From: Bradysia coprophila
Taxonomy: Eukaryota > Arthropoda > Insecta > Diptera > Sciaridae
Reading direction: 5' to 3'
NCBI RefSeq assembly: GCF_014529535.1
Contig: NW_023503493.1
Location: 14,416,001-14,480,000, forward strand
Length of the DNA: 64,000 nt
Positions 24,760 to 36,076 of the stretch are shown here, in pieces. The notes under the pieces were generated by a model. The model was not told where the DNA came from and ran no database searches. It was given only the letters and a program-made list of their open reading frames with translations. Made by a program: the position numbers and the translations under genes. How positions within the stretch are numbered: the first letter of the stretch is position 1; each line of letters begins with the position of its first letter.

Positions 24760-25235
24760 CAAGTGACGGTGTTGTATACAAGATATAGTATTATGCGTGC
24801 TATATTTCTCCGGTTTAGGCGAGCACTACAACCTAATATTGGTTTTGGCCGCCTCCAGCAATCTTCTCCAATCGGACCTATTCCGCGCCAACGTTCTCCA
24901 GTCGCTCACTCTTAGTACTTTCAGATCAGACTCAAATGCATCTTTCCATCTCGCTCTCGGTCTTCCTGGTCTGCGGCTTCCATCGGGATTTGTATTTAGC
25001 AGTTTCTGTGGTACACGTTCCTCGTTCATTCTTTGTACATGACCGAGCCATCTTAATCGATTGATTTTGATGAATTTGACTATATCGGGCTCCTTGTCAA
25101 GCTGATACAGCTCATGGTTGTATCTACTTCTCCAGTTGCCGTTCACATTGACACCTCCAAAAATTGATCGAAGAATTCTCCTTTCAAAAACTAAAAGTGT
25201 CTGTTCGTCGTCATAAGTCATAATTCACGCACACG
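24760..25235 (-). pseudogene. Non-LTR retrotransposon fragment, 3' end of reverse transcriptase ORF
   Basis: The minus strand encodes about 131 residues from 25221 to 24826, including LRSIFGGVNVNGNWRSRYN, INRLRWLGHVQRMNEERVP and RRPGRPRARWKDAFESDL. This is the typical C-terminal tail of insect LINE reverse transcriptases, often annotated as craniofacial development protein 2-like. Just upstream, HGSEACA is followed by a stop, so the frame is already broken. The fragment lacks the polymerase core and interrupts sequence that is continuous near 26160-26195 in the next receptor unit. It is a 5'-truncated, dead insertion. Confidence 0.85.
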
Positions 25236-25670
25236 CTTCACTACCATGGCGTCATGACCCAAATATCATAAAAGAAGCCCGTTTGATCAGAATGGATCGA
25301 CCCACTTCTGGCATGGCTTTGGAGAACACAATGAGTACAACTTTTGACTCACATTACATATATATATCATGTAAAAAATGAGCATAAAAAATTACAATTA
25401 ACCTGTCACTTACGGCTATTCATCTATTATCAATAACGACGACAATAGTAGATTACATTGAATGCTGCGGAGGTAGTTCATTACATGAGGGATAAATTTT
25501 GTGACACTATTGAGCAGCACCCAATATACTGCCTATTCACTCGGAATATTGTTGTTACGAGTACATTTTTCCACCCAAGGACCTGACATCACCCACTCGT
25601 CAAAATGAACTTTTGGACAGAGTTATAAATTCTGAACAATAACTTTGGTGACACACAAGAGTTATATGAC

Positions 25671-25848
25671 TGCATAATCATTTTTGGTGAATATTTGGGG
25701 CAATCGCATCAGATGTTAATCGGTAAATTGTATCCGTTAACTTTGGAAACATTTACTAGGGTACTAGGGAATTGCTAGCTGTACGTTGTATCGGTTTAGT
25801 CAATCTAGGATTTGCATTTCAGATTTTGAAATCGTGCAGAGGTTCTGG
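25671..25848 (+). pseudogene. Odorant receptor remnant (end of exon 3 and start of exon 4)
   Basis: From 25673 the sequence matches the end of receptor exon 3 (IIIFGEYLGQSHQMLIGKLY, then LTLETFTR), the following intron and the start of the last exon (ILKSC), before jumping into 3' flank. It is joined directly to upstream-flank sequence (GAGTTATATGACTG), so a deletion removed exons 1, 2 and most of 3. This is a fifth receptor unit reduced to about 180 bp. Confidence 0.88.
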
Positions 25849-26499
25849 TTGAGCATTTTGATGCATTTCGTGACATGAAACAACTTAATATATCTCACAA
25901 TCACAGATGCATAGAAGTAGTGAAAGAATGTACGAGAATAAATAGCCCCTATAGAAATTCAACACACACTCTACTCTTTTCAATATAGTATTGACTCGTT
26001 TTGCACACCTAAATCTGGGTTTTTTGAGCTCATTAAGTTACAACATAAAGCCGGAATGGCCTCACCGAATTTGGATTCTGCTGAAAGATAGATTGTTTGT
26101 TCAGAAACTATATTCACGCAATACTGTGTCGTATCGAAGTTTTAAAAGTATGTTAAACTTGTGTCAAAACGATTTACTACCATGGCGTCATGATCCTAAC
26201 CTATGCCGAAATTTCAGACGTTCTACTGACTCATTTTATTCACAACACGACTAGACCTTACAAAGATGAGCATAAAAAATTACAATTATTCTGTTTCGTA
26301 CAAATATGAGTGGGTGAGAAGTGAGACTCTTGGAAAAATTCTTATCCCCCGAGGAATTACAATCTCCAAAGCGGGCGCGACACAAGTCCTCTACTACAAA
26401 AAAGTACGATCATTACCTGGTGCGTGTATATCATAGTCATTACAACAACGTAAAATATGCCATACTAGCGCTTTGCTTTATTTTCTCTCCTCAATAAGC

Positions 26500-26935
26500 C
26501 ATGAGAAAATTGTGTTTTCTTGGTGACTGGTAGAACGACATTTCTAGTTTCTATTTCCCTTTGGGGAGAAAATAGAATTTGTGAAGAGAAACGTCACAAT
26601 AGGTTTGTTCCAAGGTCATACGAATTGTCAAATTTCATCCATAGAGACATAACCTCATCAACATTTGTATGTAAAGTAAACTCACGTAGGTTGTGTTGCT
26701 GTGGATGAAATCGTTGCCGTTCGGGTTTACAGTTATTTGGAACAAACCTATACAAAATGAACGCATGAAAAACTTTGTGTTCACTTCTAAGAGAAATAGG
26801 AAATTCCAACATCGCTCTTTCTTAATGGAATATCCCATTTTCTCTCCTCGGCAAGCAAATAACTATTTTAAGCTCTACACCATAGCGTTAGATATAGTTT
26901 AGGAAAAATTGAATCTAAACGCATTAGCTTTTTGA
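26500..26935. repeat. Dispersed GGGAGAAAATAG repeat and receptor-upstream block
   Basis: CATGAGAAAATTG and GGGGAGAAAATAGAA resemble 20726-20830. AGAAATAGGAAATTCCAAC and CGTTAGATATAGTTTAGG recur at about 30838 and 30940, and in part near 22425. It is noncoding and part of the duplicated receptor upstream flank. Confidence 0.6.
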
Positions 26936-27152
26936 AATAGTTGCAAAAATATATTCCTTTCACAGACTTTGCGACTACTTAGGCTGCTCCCAGTCTTTCG
27001 CCTTCGAAAGCAAAAGTTGTTGCAAGAAAAATTTTCCTTTTAGGAATTTTACTTCTTTTCCAACTTCAGCTGGGTTCCGATGCATCGAACTTGGAACAGA
27101 TCGAAAAACAAAAAAAAAATTATATTATACAGTAGTCGCATCTACGTAAGTA

Positions 27153-27823
27153 AACAGCCTCGATGAAGCGGGTAACAGTGGCAGAGACAAAAATATGCGA
27201 CATGAGAAAATGCGACAAAGTGGATCTGTCGTAAAATTTGGATTTTTTTAGCGCAACATTTTTGAATGTTAATTTTCAAGAATTCGATTTAAATTGATTG
27301 AACACAAGAAATAATAAATATTTTCATAATTAATGCTCGCAACAGGTCAAACCTGTCAAGTCTAATTAAAATCATGTTGGGTTGAGGCTTTTAATTGATT
27401 GATCACAGGAATTTAATCAGAGAAAATCTCTTCACATAAACTGAATCAGAAAAAATCTCAGATCTAGAATCTAGTTGGAGTGCTTTCCTAGGTTCAAACC
27501 AATTTTAATGTTTATGAGAACGAGAACATTGGCCATGGAATTTTTCGTTTTTGAAAACATTGAACACCGATTTTATTATTTATGAGAACACTGTCACGGG
27601 TGGCACATTATTAATCAATTAATAAATCATTAATATAATAAAATCATAATTTTGCACACTTTTTCACACGCAAAACGAAAAATCATCACAATCAACCACA
27701 TCAAAACAAAAAAATCTAATTTAGAATTTTCACAACTGTCACTTTTTCGTTGAACCACTTTGTCGCAAAATGACGCAACGACAAAACGACTCTGCCACTG
27801 TTACCCGCTTCATCGAGGCTGTT
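27153..27823. mobile_element. Non-autonomous DNA transposon, 671 bp, 34-bp TIRs, TA duplication
   Basis: The ends AACAGCCTCGATGAAGCGGG and CCCGCTTCATCGAGGCTGTT are exact inverses and extend to 34 bp. Both are flanked by TA (27151-27152 and 27824-27825). The interior is AT-rich with no open frame. The flanks on either side match continuous sequence upstream of receptors 1 and 3 (TCTACGTAA...TTCTGAATAAT), so this is an insertion 180 bp upstream of receptor 2. A TA duplication suggests Tc1/mariner ancestry, which is inferred. Confidence 0.88.
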
Positions 27824-28001
27824 TACTAATACTTCTGAATAATTTGGTGACGCAACAGACGACAATGTGGCTGCGGTTGAGGATCTACATTATTTAGTGT
27901 AATTTACCTGAAACGATTGTAGTTTCATTTTGGTTCGCAAGGGTATTTCAGTACACAATCAACCGTTTGCTACTGAATACTCAACGTTTATCATTTCAAG
28001 G

Positions 28002-29361
28002 ATGCATTCCACCCAGTCCACCCGAATTCATAGGTTGATCGATCGAACGATTTCTTTCTTTCGTCGTATTGGCATTTGGCATGGAGAAGTCACTCCTACA
28101 ATGGGTCAACTAATACTGAAGTTATTCTATAGCATCTATCACATGTTTTTTTTCACGTCATTGTATGTTGGAGCGATTACAAGCGATACGACAGATGAAA
28201 GTATATTCTTAGCGGAAACAGCAATTGTTACTACAGTTTTAACTATAAAAATTTGGATGTTGATTTGGAAGCAGAGGAAAATTATGCGTTTGTTTAATCG
28301 AATTTGCATCTTTTCAATACGAAATGAAGAAGAATTCGAATTTTTCAATGAAAAAGTAGAGAATTTCATCAAATTTGTGATTATATTCGCATGTGCTGCG
28401 GTCTTTGCTTCTTTCGGAAATGCGATTTTCCCATTTATTGGAAAAGAGAAGACACTTATTGTAGACATTGCATTTCCATTGGATTACAAAAATAGCGAAA
28501 TTGGGTTTTGGATGGCGTACATTTTCTTCGTTTCCGAAAATGTTCTCACTCTTTTGGCAATGACGTTATCCATTGTAATTTGGTATCTATTGCTGCATTG
28601 CTCTTTGAGATATAAAATTCTAGGAATGGAAATCAGAAACATGGGACGAGTCACAGATAACAGTAAAGTAAAAATATCTGTTAAAGAACAACAGGCCATT
28701 TTTTATCGGGACTTGGTGGCGTCGATTGAAGCTCACCTTCATTTGAGGGGGTGTGTTCAGTTCATGAATGTCTAATTCTATCTGTTGACTGCTGAAATTT
28801 TTTAAAATTATTTTTTTGAAGACTAATCGACGAACTCGAATCATTTTTATCGAAATTGTTTCTGCTAGAATTTGCTACCAGAGGCCTCTGCATCTGCGGT
28901 TCGATTTATTGCTTGGCGTTCGTACGATCAATACCCATTCCTGTAACTTTCAAGTCGTTAAATTTTGTGTATAATTTCCAGGATATTAGCGACAACTTTG
29001 TGGAGCGCATAGTTCACGTCTACACGTTTTTCTACAACACTGCTGAATTGTTTATGATAACGTACTTCGGGAATGAGATTATGTTGTCAAGCGGTCGCCT
29101 TACATACTGTTTGTTTGAATCGGAATGGATCGGACAACCACGTTCGACCACGAAATGCATAATCATTTTTGGTGAATATTTGAGGCAATCGGATGTGATG
29201 TTAATCGGTAAATTGTATCCGTTAACTTTGGAAACATTTACGAGGGTACTAGGGAATTGCTCGTTGTACGTTGTATCGGTTTAGTCAATCTAATATTTTC
29301 ATTTCAGATTTTGAAATCGTCTTACAGCTTGTTCAACATTCTAAAAAATACTAAACAGTAA
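28002..29361 (+). CDS. Odorant receptor 2 of the array (7tm_6 family)
   Basis: Exons 28002-28750, 28822-28921, 28982-29245 and 29308-29361 give 388 aa with no internal stop. The structure is as in receptor 1; a 3-residue insertion near the N-terminus (MHSTQSTRIHRL) comes from a short duplication. An in-frame ATG at 27930 would add 24 residues, but the start at 28002 follows the TTTCAAGG context used by the other copies. The 60-nt intron 28922-28981 is a multiple of three without a stop. An AATAAA lies at 29466-29471. In the first exon it resembles receptor 3 (TSLYVGAIT), but in exon 3 it resembles receptor 1 (ESEWIGQP). Confidence 0.92.
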
Positions 29362-31838
29362 ATATGCAGAGGCTCTGGTTAAGCGTTTTAATGCATTTCC
29401 TGACACGAAACAGCTCGATATATCTAGCAATCACAGATCCGAGAAGTAGTGAAAAAATGTACGAGAATAAATAGCACCCAGAGAAACTGGACACACACCA
29501 TAGTCTATACAACAGATCATCTTCAAGATACGGTACTTTCCGGTACTTTCAGACGTAATCTCACTTAAGTTTTAATAATGTTTCGTTCATTCATTCATTT
29601 GTATGAGATTTTTTTTAACGTGGATGGCAATTCAAACGGTTTTGAAGATGATCTATAGTATTGACTCGTTTAGCACACCTATACAAGACTTTTTTGTATT
29701 TTTCCGAGCACTTATGAAGTTAAAACAAAACACAAAGCCGGAAAGGCCTATAGTGTAGTGGAGTCTCATCAAATTCCAATTCTATTGAAAAATAAATTAT
29801 TCAGAAACAATATTAACGCAATACTGTGTCGTATCGAAGTTTTGAAGGAATGTTAAACTTGTATTGAAACACTTCACTACCCATCCCCTGCTTTCTGAAT
29901 CTTCGTTCACTCCGTAAAAGATATGAATGTGTGTGTATACGCATCTAATTCAATGCTATCTCCACCATATGTACACTTTGAACTGATGACTTCCTGGAGA
30001 ACTCTGTTTCGACGAGTAGGAAGAATAAAAGAATGGTTGTGGAATGTGGAATTAGTACTCATAAGGAAACAATTTCATCACCCTTGCACGAGCTAAGCAG
30101 CACGTTCGAGGGATTGAATGCCAGTTGGAGGTCCTCATATCATCCTCATATTCTTGATGGTCCTCTTATAGAAATCCAAGGACGTTATGTGAACGGAACG
30201 AACGGTATGGACAGTGGTGAGATTAGCATGAGTCTCATAAGAACATAAAGTTATAACAGATGAGACTCGAAGGACTAGTTGATCAGGTAATTAAATTCTC
30301 CTTGTGGCATTATATTGTGTCACATTGTATTGCGTTCTACCTCAACATTTTCCGAGCAATGAAAGTGCTCAGGTGGACGGTTCATCTCCCCGCTGCCGTG
30401 TAGTATGTAAGTCTACTGCACACCGAGTAGCGACCCAGCGCTTTCTTAGAAATAAGAATTGGGAGTGTAAGAGGGAAAACCAAGTGGTAATTCCATTGTC
30501 AGTGTTTTCACGTTCGTACTCTCTTAAATAAACATTTGGACAGAGGTGAATACGCTATTTTATCTACCGACGGCGAAATAATAGCACTTTTTCTGTTATT
30601 TCACCTAGGTAGATAAAAAATCATATATCTAAATGTGTGTGTGGCAGCTTCGTGTACAGACAGTAAAAAGAGACTGTTTTAATGTCAAAAGTAAAGGGTA
30701 AAAAGTAAAAGTACACATAACGTCAAAAGAAGCAAAGTTGACGTTTCCTTGTTAGTGGTGTGTGTGATATAGTTTTTCAATGAATTTCGGGTCCTAATTC
30801 CTTTGGGTAGTCTGCATCTATGTGTTCACCTCTGGGAGAAATAGGAAATTCCAACTCGAACGACCATCGCTCTTGATGGTATATCCTATTTTCTTCCTCG
30901 GCAAACAAATAGCTATTTTAGGCACTACACTACAGCGTTAAATATAGTTTAGGAAAATTTAATCTAAACGCATCAGCTGCGATACATCAAACAGGTCTAA
31001 AAGCAACAATAGTTATTTGCATCACTTGGATTGAAACCACGAAATTACAGTATACGTGTGAATTCGTATACCGAGAGAATAATTTTTGCATGAGTATGTA
31101 TGTGTCGTCGAGACGAAGTCGAATGCAAAAATAATTCGCGTGGGATACGAATTCACATACATACTGTGATTGAGTGGTTTCAATCCTGTGATGCACAAAA
31201 TTTTACACTCGTCACACCATGAAATACACAAACAACAAAACCAAATACAAAGCATTTTTATCACATTGTTAAACATCGCTCAAGGTTAAACTTAAATGTA
31301 TAGAAGAAGTATAAGAATAAAGACGAAACCGAAAATACGCGATACAAAGACGAACGAGTCGATCGTTCTATGTGCATCACACTACTTGTTGATACGGAGA
31401 GTAAGCTCCGCCTTCGTATCAAATTTCTCTCTTTGACGAATAACATAAACAAACTCCACCATTAAGCAAAACATCGTCTGAATCCCTAGACCTGTTTGCA
31501 AGGTCTGCAGATAGAAAACTAAAAAAGAGTGGTTTCCGATAACTTTTGACGCGTGATATTCAGTGTTTTCATGGTTTGGCGAGTGTAAAAACATTATACA
31601 GTAGTCACATGTACGTAAGTACAAATAATTCTGAATAATAAATTTGTTGACACACAAGAGTTATATGACTGCAACAGACGACAATGTGACTGCGGTGAAG
31701 AATCTATATTATTTAATATAATTGACCTGAAACGATGGTAGTTTTTTTTTGGTTCGCAGTGGTATTTCACTGAAAACTTAGTGGAAACGAATGAACCAAC
31801 CGTTTTCTACTGAATACTCATCGTTTATCATTTCAAGG
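29362..31838. other. Spacer between receptors 2 and 3
   Basis: It contains the receptor 3' flank, the small TIR insertion (29514-29654), a dispersed hairpin copy (about 30520-30620), the duplicated upstream block near 30830-30990 and a palindromic stretch around 31020-31190 (TTGAAACCACGAAATTACAG against CTGTGATTGAGTGGTTTCAA). No coding region is supported. Confidence 0.6.
29514..29654. mobile_element. Small TIR insertion downstream of receptor 2
   Basis: Same element as 24355-24484, with AGATCATCTTCAA and TTGAAGATGATCT ends, plus a short internal duplication of GGTACTTTC. It sits at the same place in the unit, so it predates the duplication separating receptors 1 and 2. Confidence 0.85.
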
Positions 31839-33194
31839 ATGCATTCCACCCGAATTCATACAGTGATCGATCGAACTATTTCTTTCTTTCGTCGTATTGG
31901 CATTTGGCATGGAGAGGTCAGGCCTACAATGAATCAACTTAGACTGAAGTTATTCTATAGCATCTATCACACGTTTTTTTGCACGTCATTGTATGTTGGA
32001 GCGATTACAAATGAATCCGCAGATGAGAGTATATTCTTAGCGGAAGCAGCAATTATTGTTGCAGTTTTCACAATTAAAATTTGGATGTTGATTTGGAAGC
32101 AAAAGCAAATTATGCGTTTGCTTAATAGAATTTGTGTCTTTTCAATTCGAAATGGCGAAGAATTCGAGTTTTTCAATGACAAAGTGGAGAAATTCATTAA
32201 ATTTGTGAAATTATTCGCATGTGCTACCGTCATTGCTTCTTTGGGATGTTCAGTTTTCCCATTTTTTGTAAATGAAAAGTTATTTATTGTGGACATTGCG
32301 TTTCCGTTGGATTGGAAAGATAGCGAAATTGGGTTTTGGATGGCGTACATTTTCTTCGTTTCCGAAATTGTTCTCACTCTTTTGGCGCTGACGTTTTCCG
32401 TTATAATTTGGTATTTACTGCTGCATTGTTCTTTGAGATATAAAATTCTAGGAATGGAAATCAGAAACATGGGACGAACCACAGATCCCAGTAAAGAAGA
32501 AATATCTGCTAAAGAACAACAAGCCATTTTTTATCAGGACTTGGTGGCGTTGATCGAAGCTCATCTTCATTTAAGGGGGTGTGTTCAGTTCAAGAATAAC
32601 TTTATCTGTACTTTATTTGACTGCTGAATTTTTTTAAAATTATTTTTTTTGAAGATTAATCGACGAACTCGAAGCATTTTTATCAAAATTGTTTCTGCTA
32701 GAATTTGCTACCAGTGGCCTCTGCATTTGCGGCTCGATTTATTGCTTGGCATTTGTACGATCAATACCCATTCCTGTAACTTTCAAGTCGTTAAAATTTT
32801 CGATCGATTTCCAGGATATTAGCGACAATTTTGTGGAACGTATAGTTCACGTCTACACGTTTTTCTACCACACTGCTGAATTGTTTATGATAACGTACTT
32901 CGGGAATGAAATTTTGGTGAAAAGTAGTCGTCTCAGCTACAGTTTGTTTGAAGTTGATTGGGTCGACCAACCACGTTCGACCACGAAATGCATAATCATT
33001 TTTGGTGAATATTTGAGGCAATCGCATCAGTTGTTAATCGGTAGATTGTATCCGTTAACTTTGGAAACATTTACTAGGGTACTAGGGAATTGCTCGTTGT
33101 GCGTTGTATCGGTTTAGTCAATCTAGGATTTGCATTTCAGATTTTGAAATCGTCTTACAGCTTGTTCAACATTCTAAAAAATACTAAACAGTAA
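31839..33194 (+). CDS. Odorant receptor 3 of the array (7tm_6 family)
   Basis: Exons 31839-32578, 32655-32754, 32815-33078 and 33141-33194 give 385 aa. The family features are those of receptor 1: several hydrophobic segments, FMITYFGNEI in exon 3 and a short last exon ending ILKNTKQ. An upstream in-frame ATG at 31791 would add 16 residues; the shared start is preferred. AATAAA lies at 33299-33304. Exon 3 carries the VDWVDQP variant shared with receptor 4, while its TM1 region is closest to receptor 2 and the GCSVFPFF segment to receptor 1, a mosaic pattern. Confidence 0.92.
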
Positions 33195-33806
33195 ATATAT
33201 AGAGGTTCTGGTTGAGCGTTTTAACGCATTTCCTGACACGAAACAGCTCAATGTATCTAGCAATCACAGATCCGCAGAAGTAGTGAAGAATGTACGAGAA
33301 TAAATAGCACCCAGAGAAACTGCACACACACCCCAGTATATACAATTGACTCGTTTAGGTTTAGCACACTTAAACAAGACTTATTTGTGTTTTTTCAAGC
33401 ACTCATGAAGTTAAAACAAAAAATAAAGCCGGAAAGGCCTGTAGTGTAGTGGAGTCTAATCAAATTCAAATTCTGTTGAAAAATAAATTGTTTGTTCGAA
33501 ACTATACTGTGTCGTATCGAAGTTTTTTAATTTTACGCCGCAATAGTCCAAGAAAAAACACCTACATGATCCTTAGCCCTGCCGCAATTTCAGATGTTCT
33601 ACCAATACTCTCTCTAGCAACCAAACTACTGTTATTACGGTGGTGAAAGAGAGAGAGAGAGAGTGTGTTGGTTCTACTGACTCACTTTATTCAGGACACC
33701 AAGAATCCGAAGTAAAGATTGGAATGGGTCAACCGGGTTCACCATAAAAAAATACAATTAATCTGTTTCGTACAAAAGCACGAGTCAATAATCAGCGTTT
33801 ACATGA

Positions 33807-34021
33807 TAGTGTAGTCGATAACGCAATTTTCAGTACAAACGTTTACAAGAGTTTTCTGCTTAGATTTCACCCAAAAATACTTCTAAAAGTATTCTAACAA
33901 GAAGAGAGGAAGCTATAGCAAAAATGCAAATTTCTCTTCTTACTAGGACACAATTGGAACTTTTTTGGATGAGATATAAGCAGAAGACTCTTGTAAACGT
34001 TTTGCGTTATCGACTAGACTA
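33807..34021. mobile_element. MITE, about 215 bp, in the receptor spacer
   Basis: The ends TAGTGTAGTCGATAACGCAA and TTGCGTTATCGACTAGACTA are inverses with one mismatch. Inner arms continue with ACGTTTACAAGAG and CTCTTGTAAACGT. It is flanked by TGA on both sides. The matching place behind receptor 4 (about 36781-36820, AATAATCAGTG then AAAAATTTAGGTGA) lacks it. No open frame. Confidence 0.82.
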
Positions 34022-34464
34022 TGAGCAAAAAATCTAGGTGAGAAGGAGGACTCTTAGGAAACTCTTAGGTATCTATTCCCAGTGAATTATAATCATCGGC
34101 AAATACCATTCCCCATTAATGACCGTTCGGAAACAATTACTGCGTCAAATAAATCCCGAGGAATTAAGATCAACAAAGCGGGCATGACGCAAGTCCTCTA
34201 GTAACAAAATGGGAAATTATTACCTGGCGCGTGTGCCATATATCACAATCGCATAACCCACTCCAAATGAACTTTTGAACAGAGGTGCATAATACATATT
34301 TTCAATAATAAATTTGGTGACACACAAGAGTTAAATGACTGCAACAGACGACAATGTGACTGCGGTTGAGGATCTATATTATTTAGTGTAATTGACGTGA
34401 AACGATGGTAGTTCTTTTTGGGTTCGCAATGTTATTTCACTAAAAACTTAGTGGAAACGAGTAA

Positions 34465-34677
34465 AGTATAGTTTCCACTTAAAAAGAGCACTCCGTTTAG
34501 TCTCCGTTTACATGACAGATGTAAAATAGAACAAAAGAACTGTCACGCAAACGGAGTGGAAATTGAATTTATTTCAATTTTTTTACTCCGTTTACGTGAC
34601 AGTTCCTTTGTTATATTTTACAACTGTCATGTAAACGGAGGCTAAACGGAGTGCTCTTTTTAAGTGGAAACTATACT
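34465..34677. mobile_element. Foldback MITE, 213 bp, just upstream of receptor 4
   Basis: The arms AGTATAGTTTCCACTTAAAA and TTTTAAGTGGAAACTATACT are inverses and pair almost to the centre. TAA flanks both sides (34462-34464 and 34678-34680), as for PIF/Harbinger-type elements. The right end lies 63 bp before the receptor 4 ATG; receptors 1 to 3 have no element there. It contains AGCACTCCGTTT, also seen in the foldbacks at 47788 and 57752. Confidence 0.88.
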
Positions 34678-34740
34678 TAAGTCATTTCAGTACGCAATCA
34701 ACCGTTTGCAACTGAATACTCATCGTTTGTCATTTCAAGG

Positions 34741-36076
34741 ATGCATTCCACCCGAATTCATACGGTGATCGATCGAACTATTTCTTTCTTTCGTCGTATT
34801 GGCATTTGGCATGAAGAAGTCGGGCCTCTAATGGGTCAACTAAGACTGAAGTTATTCTATAGTATCTATTACTTGTTTTTTGTCATTTCATTATCGATTG
34901 GATCAATTACAAGCGAAACCGCAGATGAAAGTATATTCTTAGCGGAAGCAGCAATTATTATTGCAGTTTTCACAATTAAAATTTGGATGTTGATTTGGAA
35001 GCAGAAGCAAATTATGCGTTTGCTTAATAGAATTTGTGTCTTTTCAATTCGAAATGATCAAGAATACGTATTTTTCAATGAAAAAGTGGAAAAATTCATT
35101 AAGTTTGTGACAGTATTCTCATGTGTTACTGTCGTTGTTTCTGTGGGAAATACGATTTTCCCATTTTTCGGAAATGGAAAGTTACTTCTTTTGGACATTG
35201 CGTTTCCTCTGGATTGGAAAAATAGTGAAATTGGGTTTTGGATGGCGTACATTTTCTTCTTTTCCGAAAATGTTCTATCGTTTCTGCCGTTTGCGTTTTC
35301 TGTTATAATTTGGTATCTATTGCTGCATTGCTCTTTGAGATATAAAATTCTAGGAATGGAAATTGGAAACATGGGACGAAGAACAGATGGCAGTAAAGTA
35401 AACATATCTGTTAAAGAACAACAGGCCATTTTTTATCAGGACTTGGTGGCGTCGATTGAAGCTCACCTTCATTTGAGGGGGTGTGTTCTGTTCATGAATG
35501 TCTAATTCTATCTGTTGACTGCTGATTTTTTTTTTTTAGGTTAATCGACGAACTGGAATCATTTTTATCAAAATTGTTTCTGCTAGAATTTGCTACCAGT
35601 GGCCTCTGCATTTGCGGCTCGATTTATTGCTTAGCGTTCGTACGATCAACATCGATTCCTGCAACATTCAAGTCGTTAAAATTTTCGATCGATTTTCAGG
35701 ATATCAGCGACCATTTTGTGGAACGCGTTGTTCATATCTATATGTTTTTCTATCACACTGCTGAATTGTTTATGATAACGTACTTCGGGAATGAGATTTT
35801 GGTGACAAGTGGTCGTCTCAGCTTCAGTTTGTTTGAAGCTGATTGGGTCGACCAACCACCTTCGACCACGAAATGCATAATCATTTTTGGTGAATATTTG
35901 AGGCAATCGCATCAGTTGTTAATCGGTAGATTGTATCCGTTAACTTTGGAAACATTTACTAGGGTACGGACTTGCTCGTTGTGCGTTGTATCGGTTTAGT
36001 CAATCTAGGATTTGCATTTCAGATTTTGAAATCGTCTTACAGCTTGTTCAACATTCTAAAAAATACTAAACAGTAA
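34741..36076 (+). CDS. Odorant receptor 4 of the array (7tm_6 family)
   Basis: Exons 34741-35480, 35540-35639, 35700-35963 and 36023-36076 give 385 aa with no internal stop. Organisation and motifs are as in the other three copies (FMITYFGNEI, ADWVDQP, ending ILKNTKQ). The N-terminal region (LFFVISLSIG) resembles receptor 1, while exon 3 resembles receptor 3. Two features could affect expression: a 213-bp foldback element 63 bp before the start codon, and AATAAG at 36182 where the other copies have AATAAA. Confidence 0.92.

Larger units (their letters stand above)
24197..28001. other. Spacer between receptors 1 and 2
   Basis: It holds the receptor 3' flank with its small insertion, a non-LTR retrotransposon fragment, a receptor remnant, dispersed repeats (about 26500-26930) and a 671-bp TIR element, all listed separately. 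No other coding region is supported. Confidence 0.65.
33195..34740. other. Spacer between receptors 3 and 4
   Basis: Receptor 3' flank, an (AG)n run near 33646-33662, two TIR elements (33807-34021 and 34465-34677) and the conserved upstream block of receptor 4. No coding region is supported. Confidence 0.65.

Noticed and set aside
27930-28001. Upstream ATG of odorant receptor 2 as the true start
   Set aside because: The extension is absent from receptors 1 and 4. All four genes share the TTTCAAGG-ATG context at the later start.
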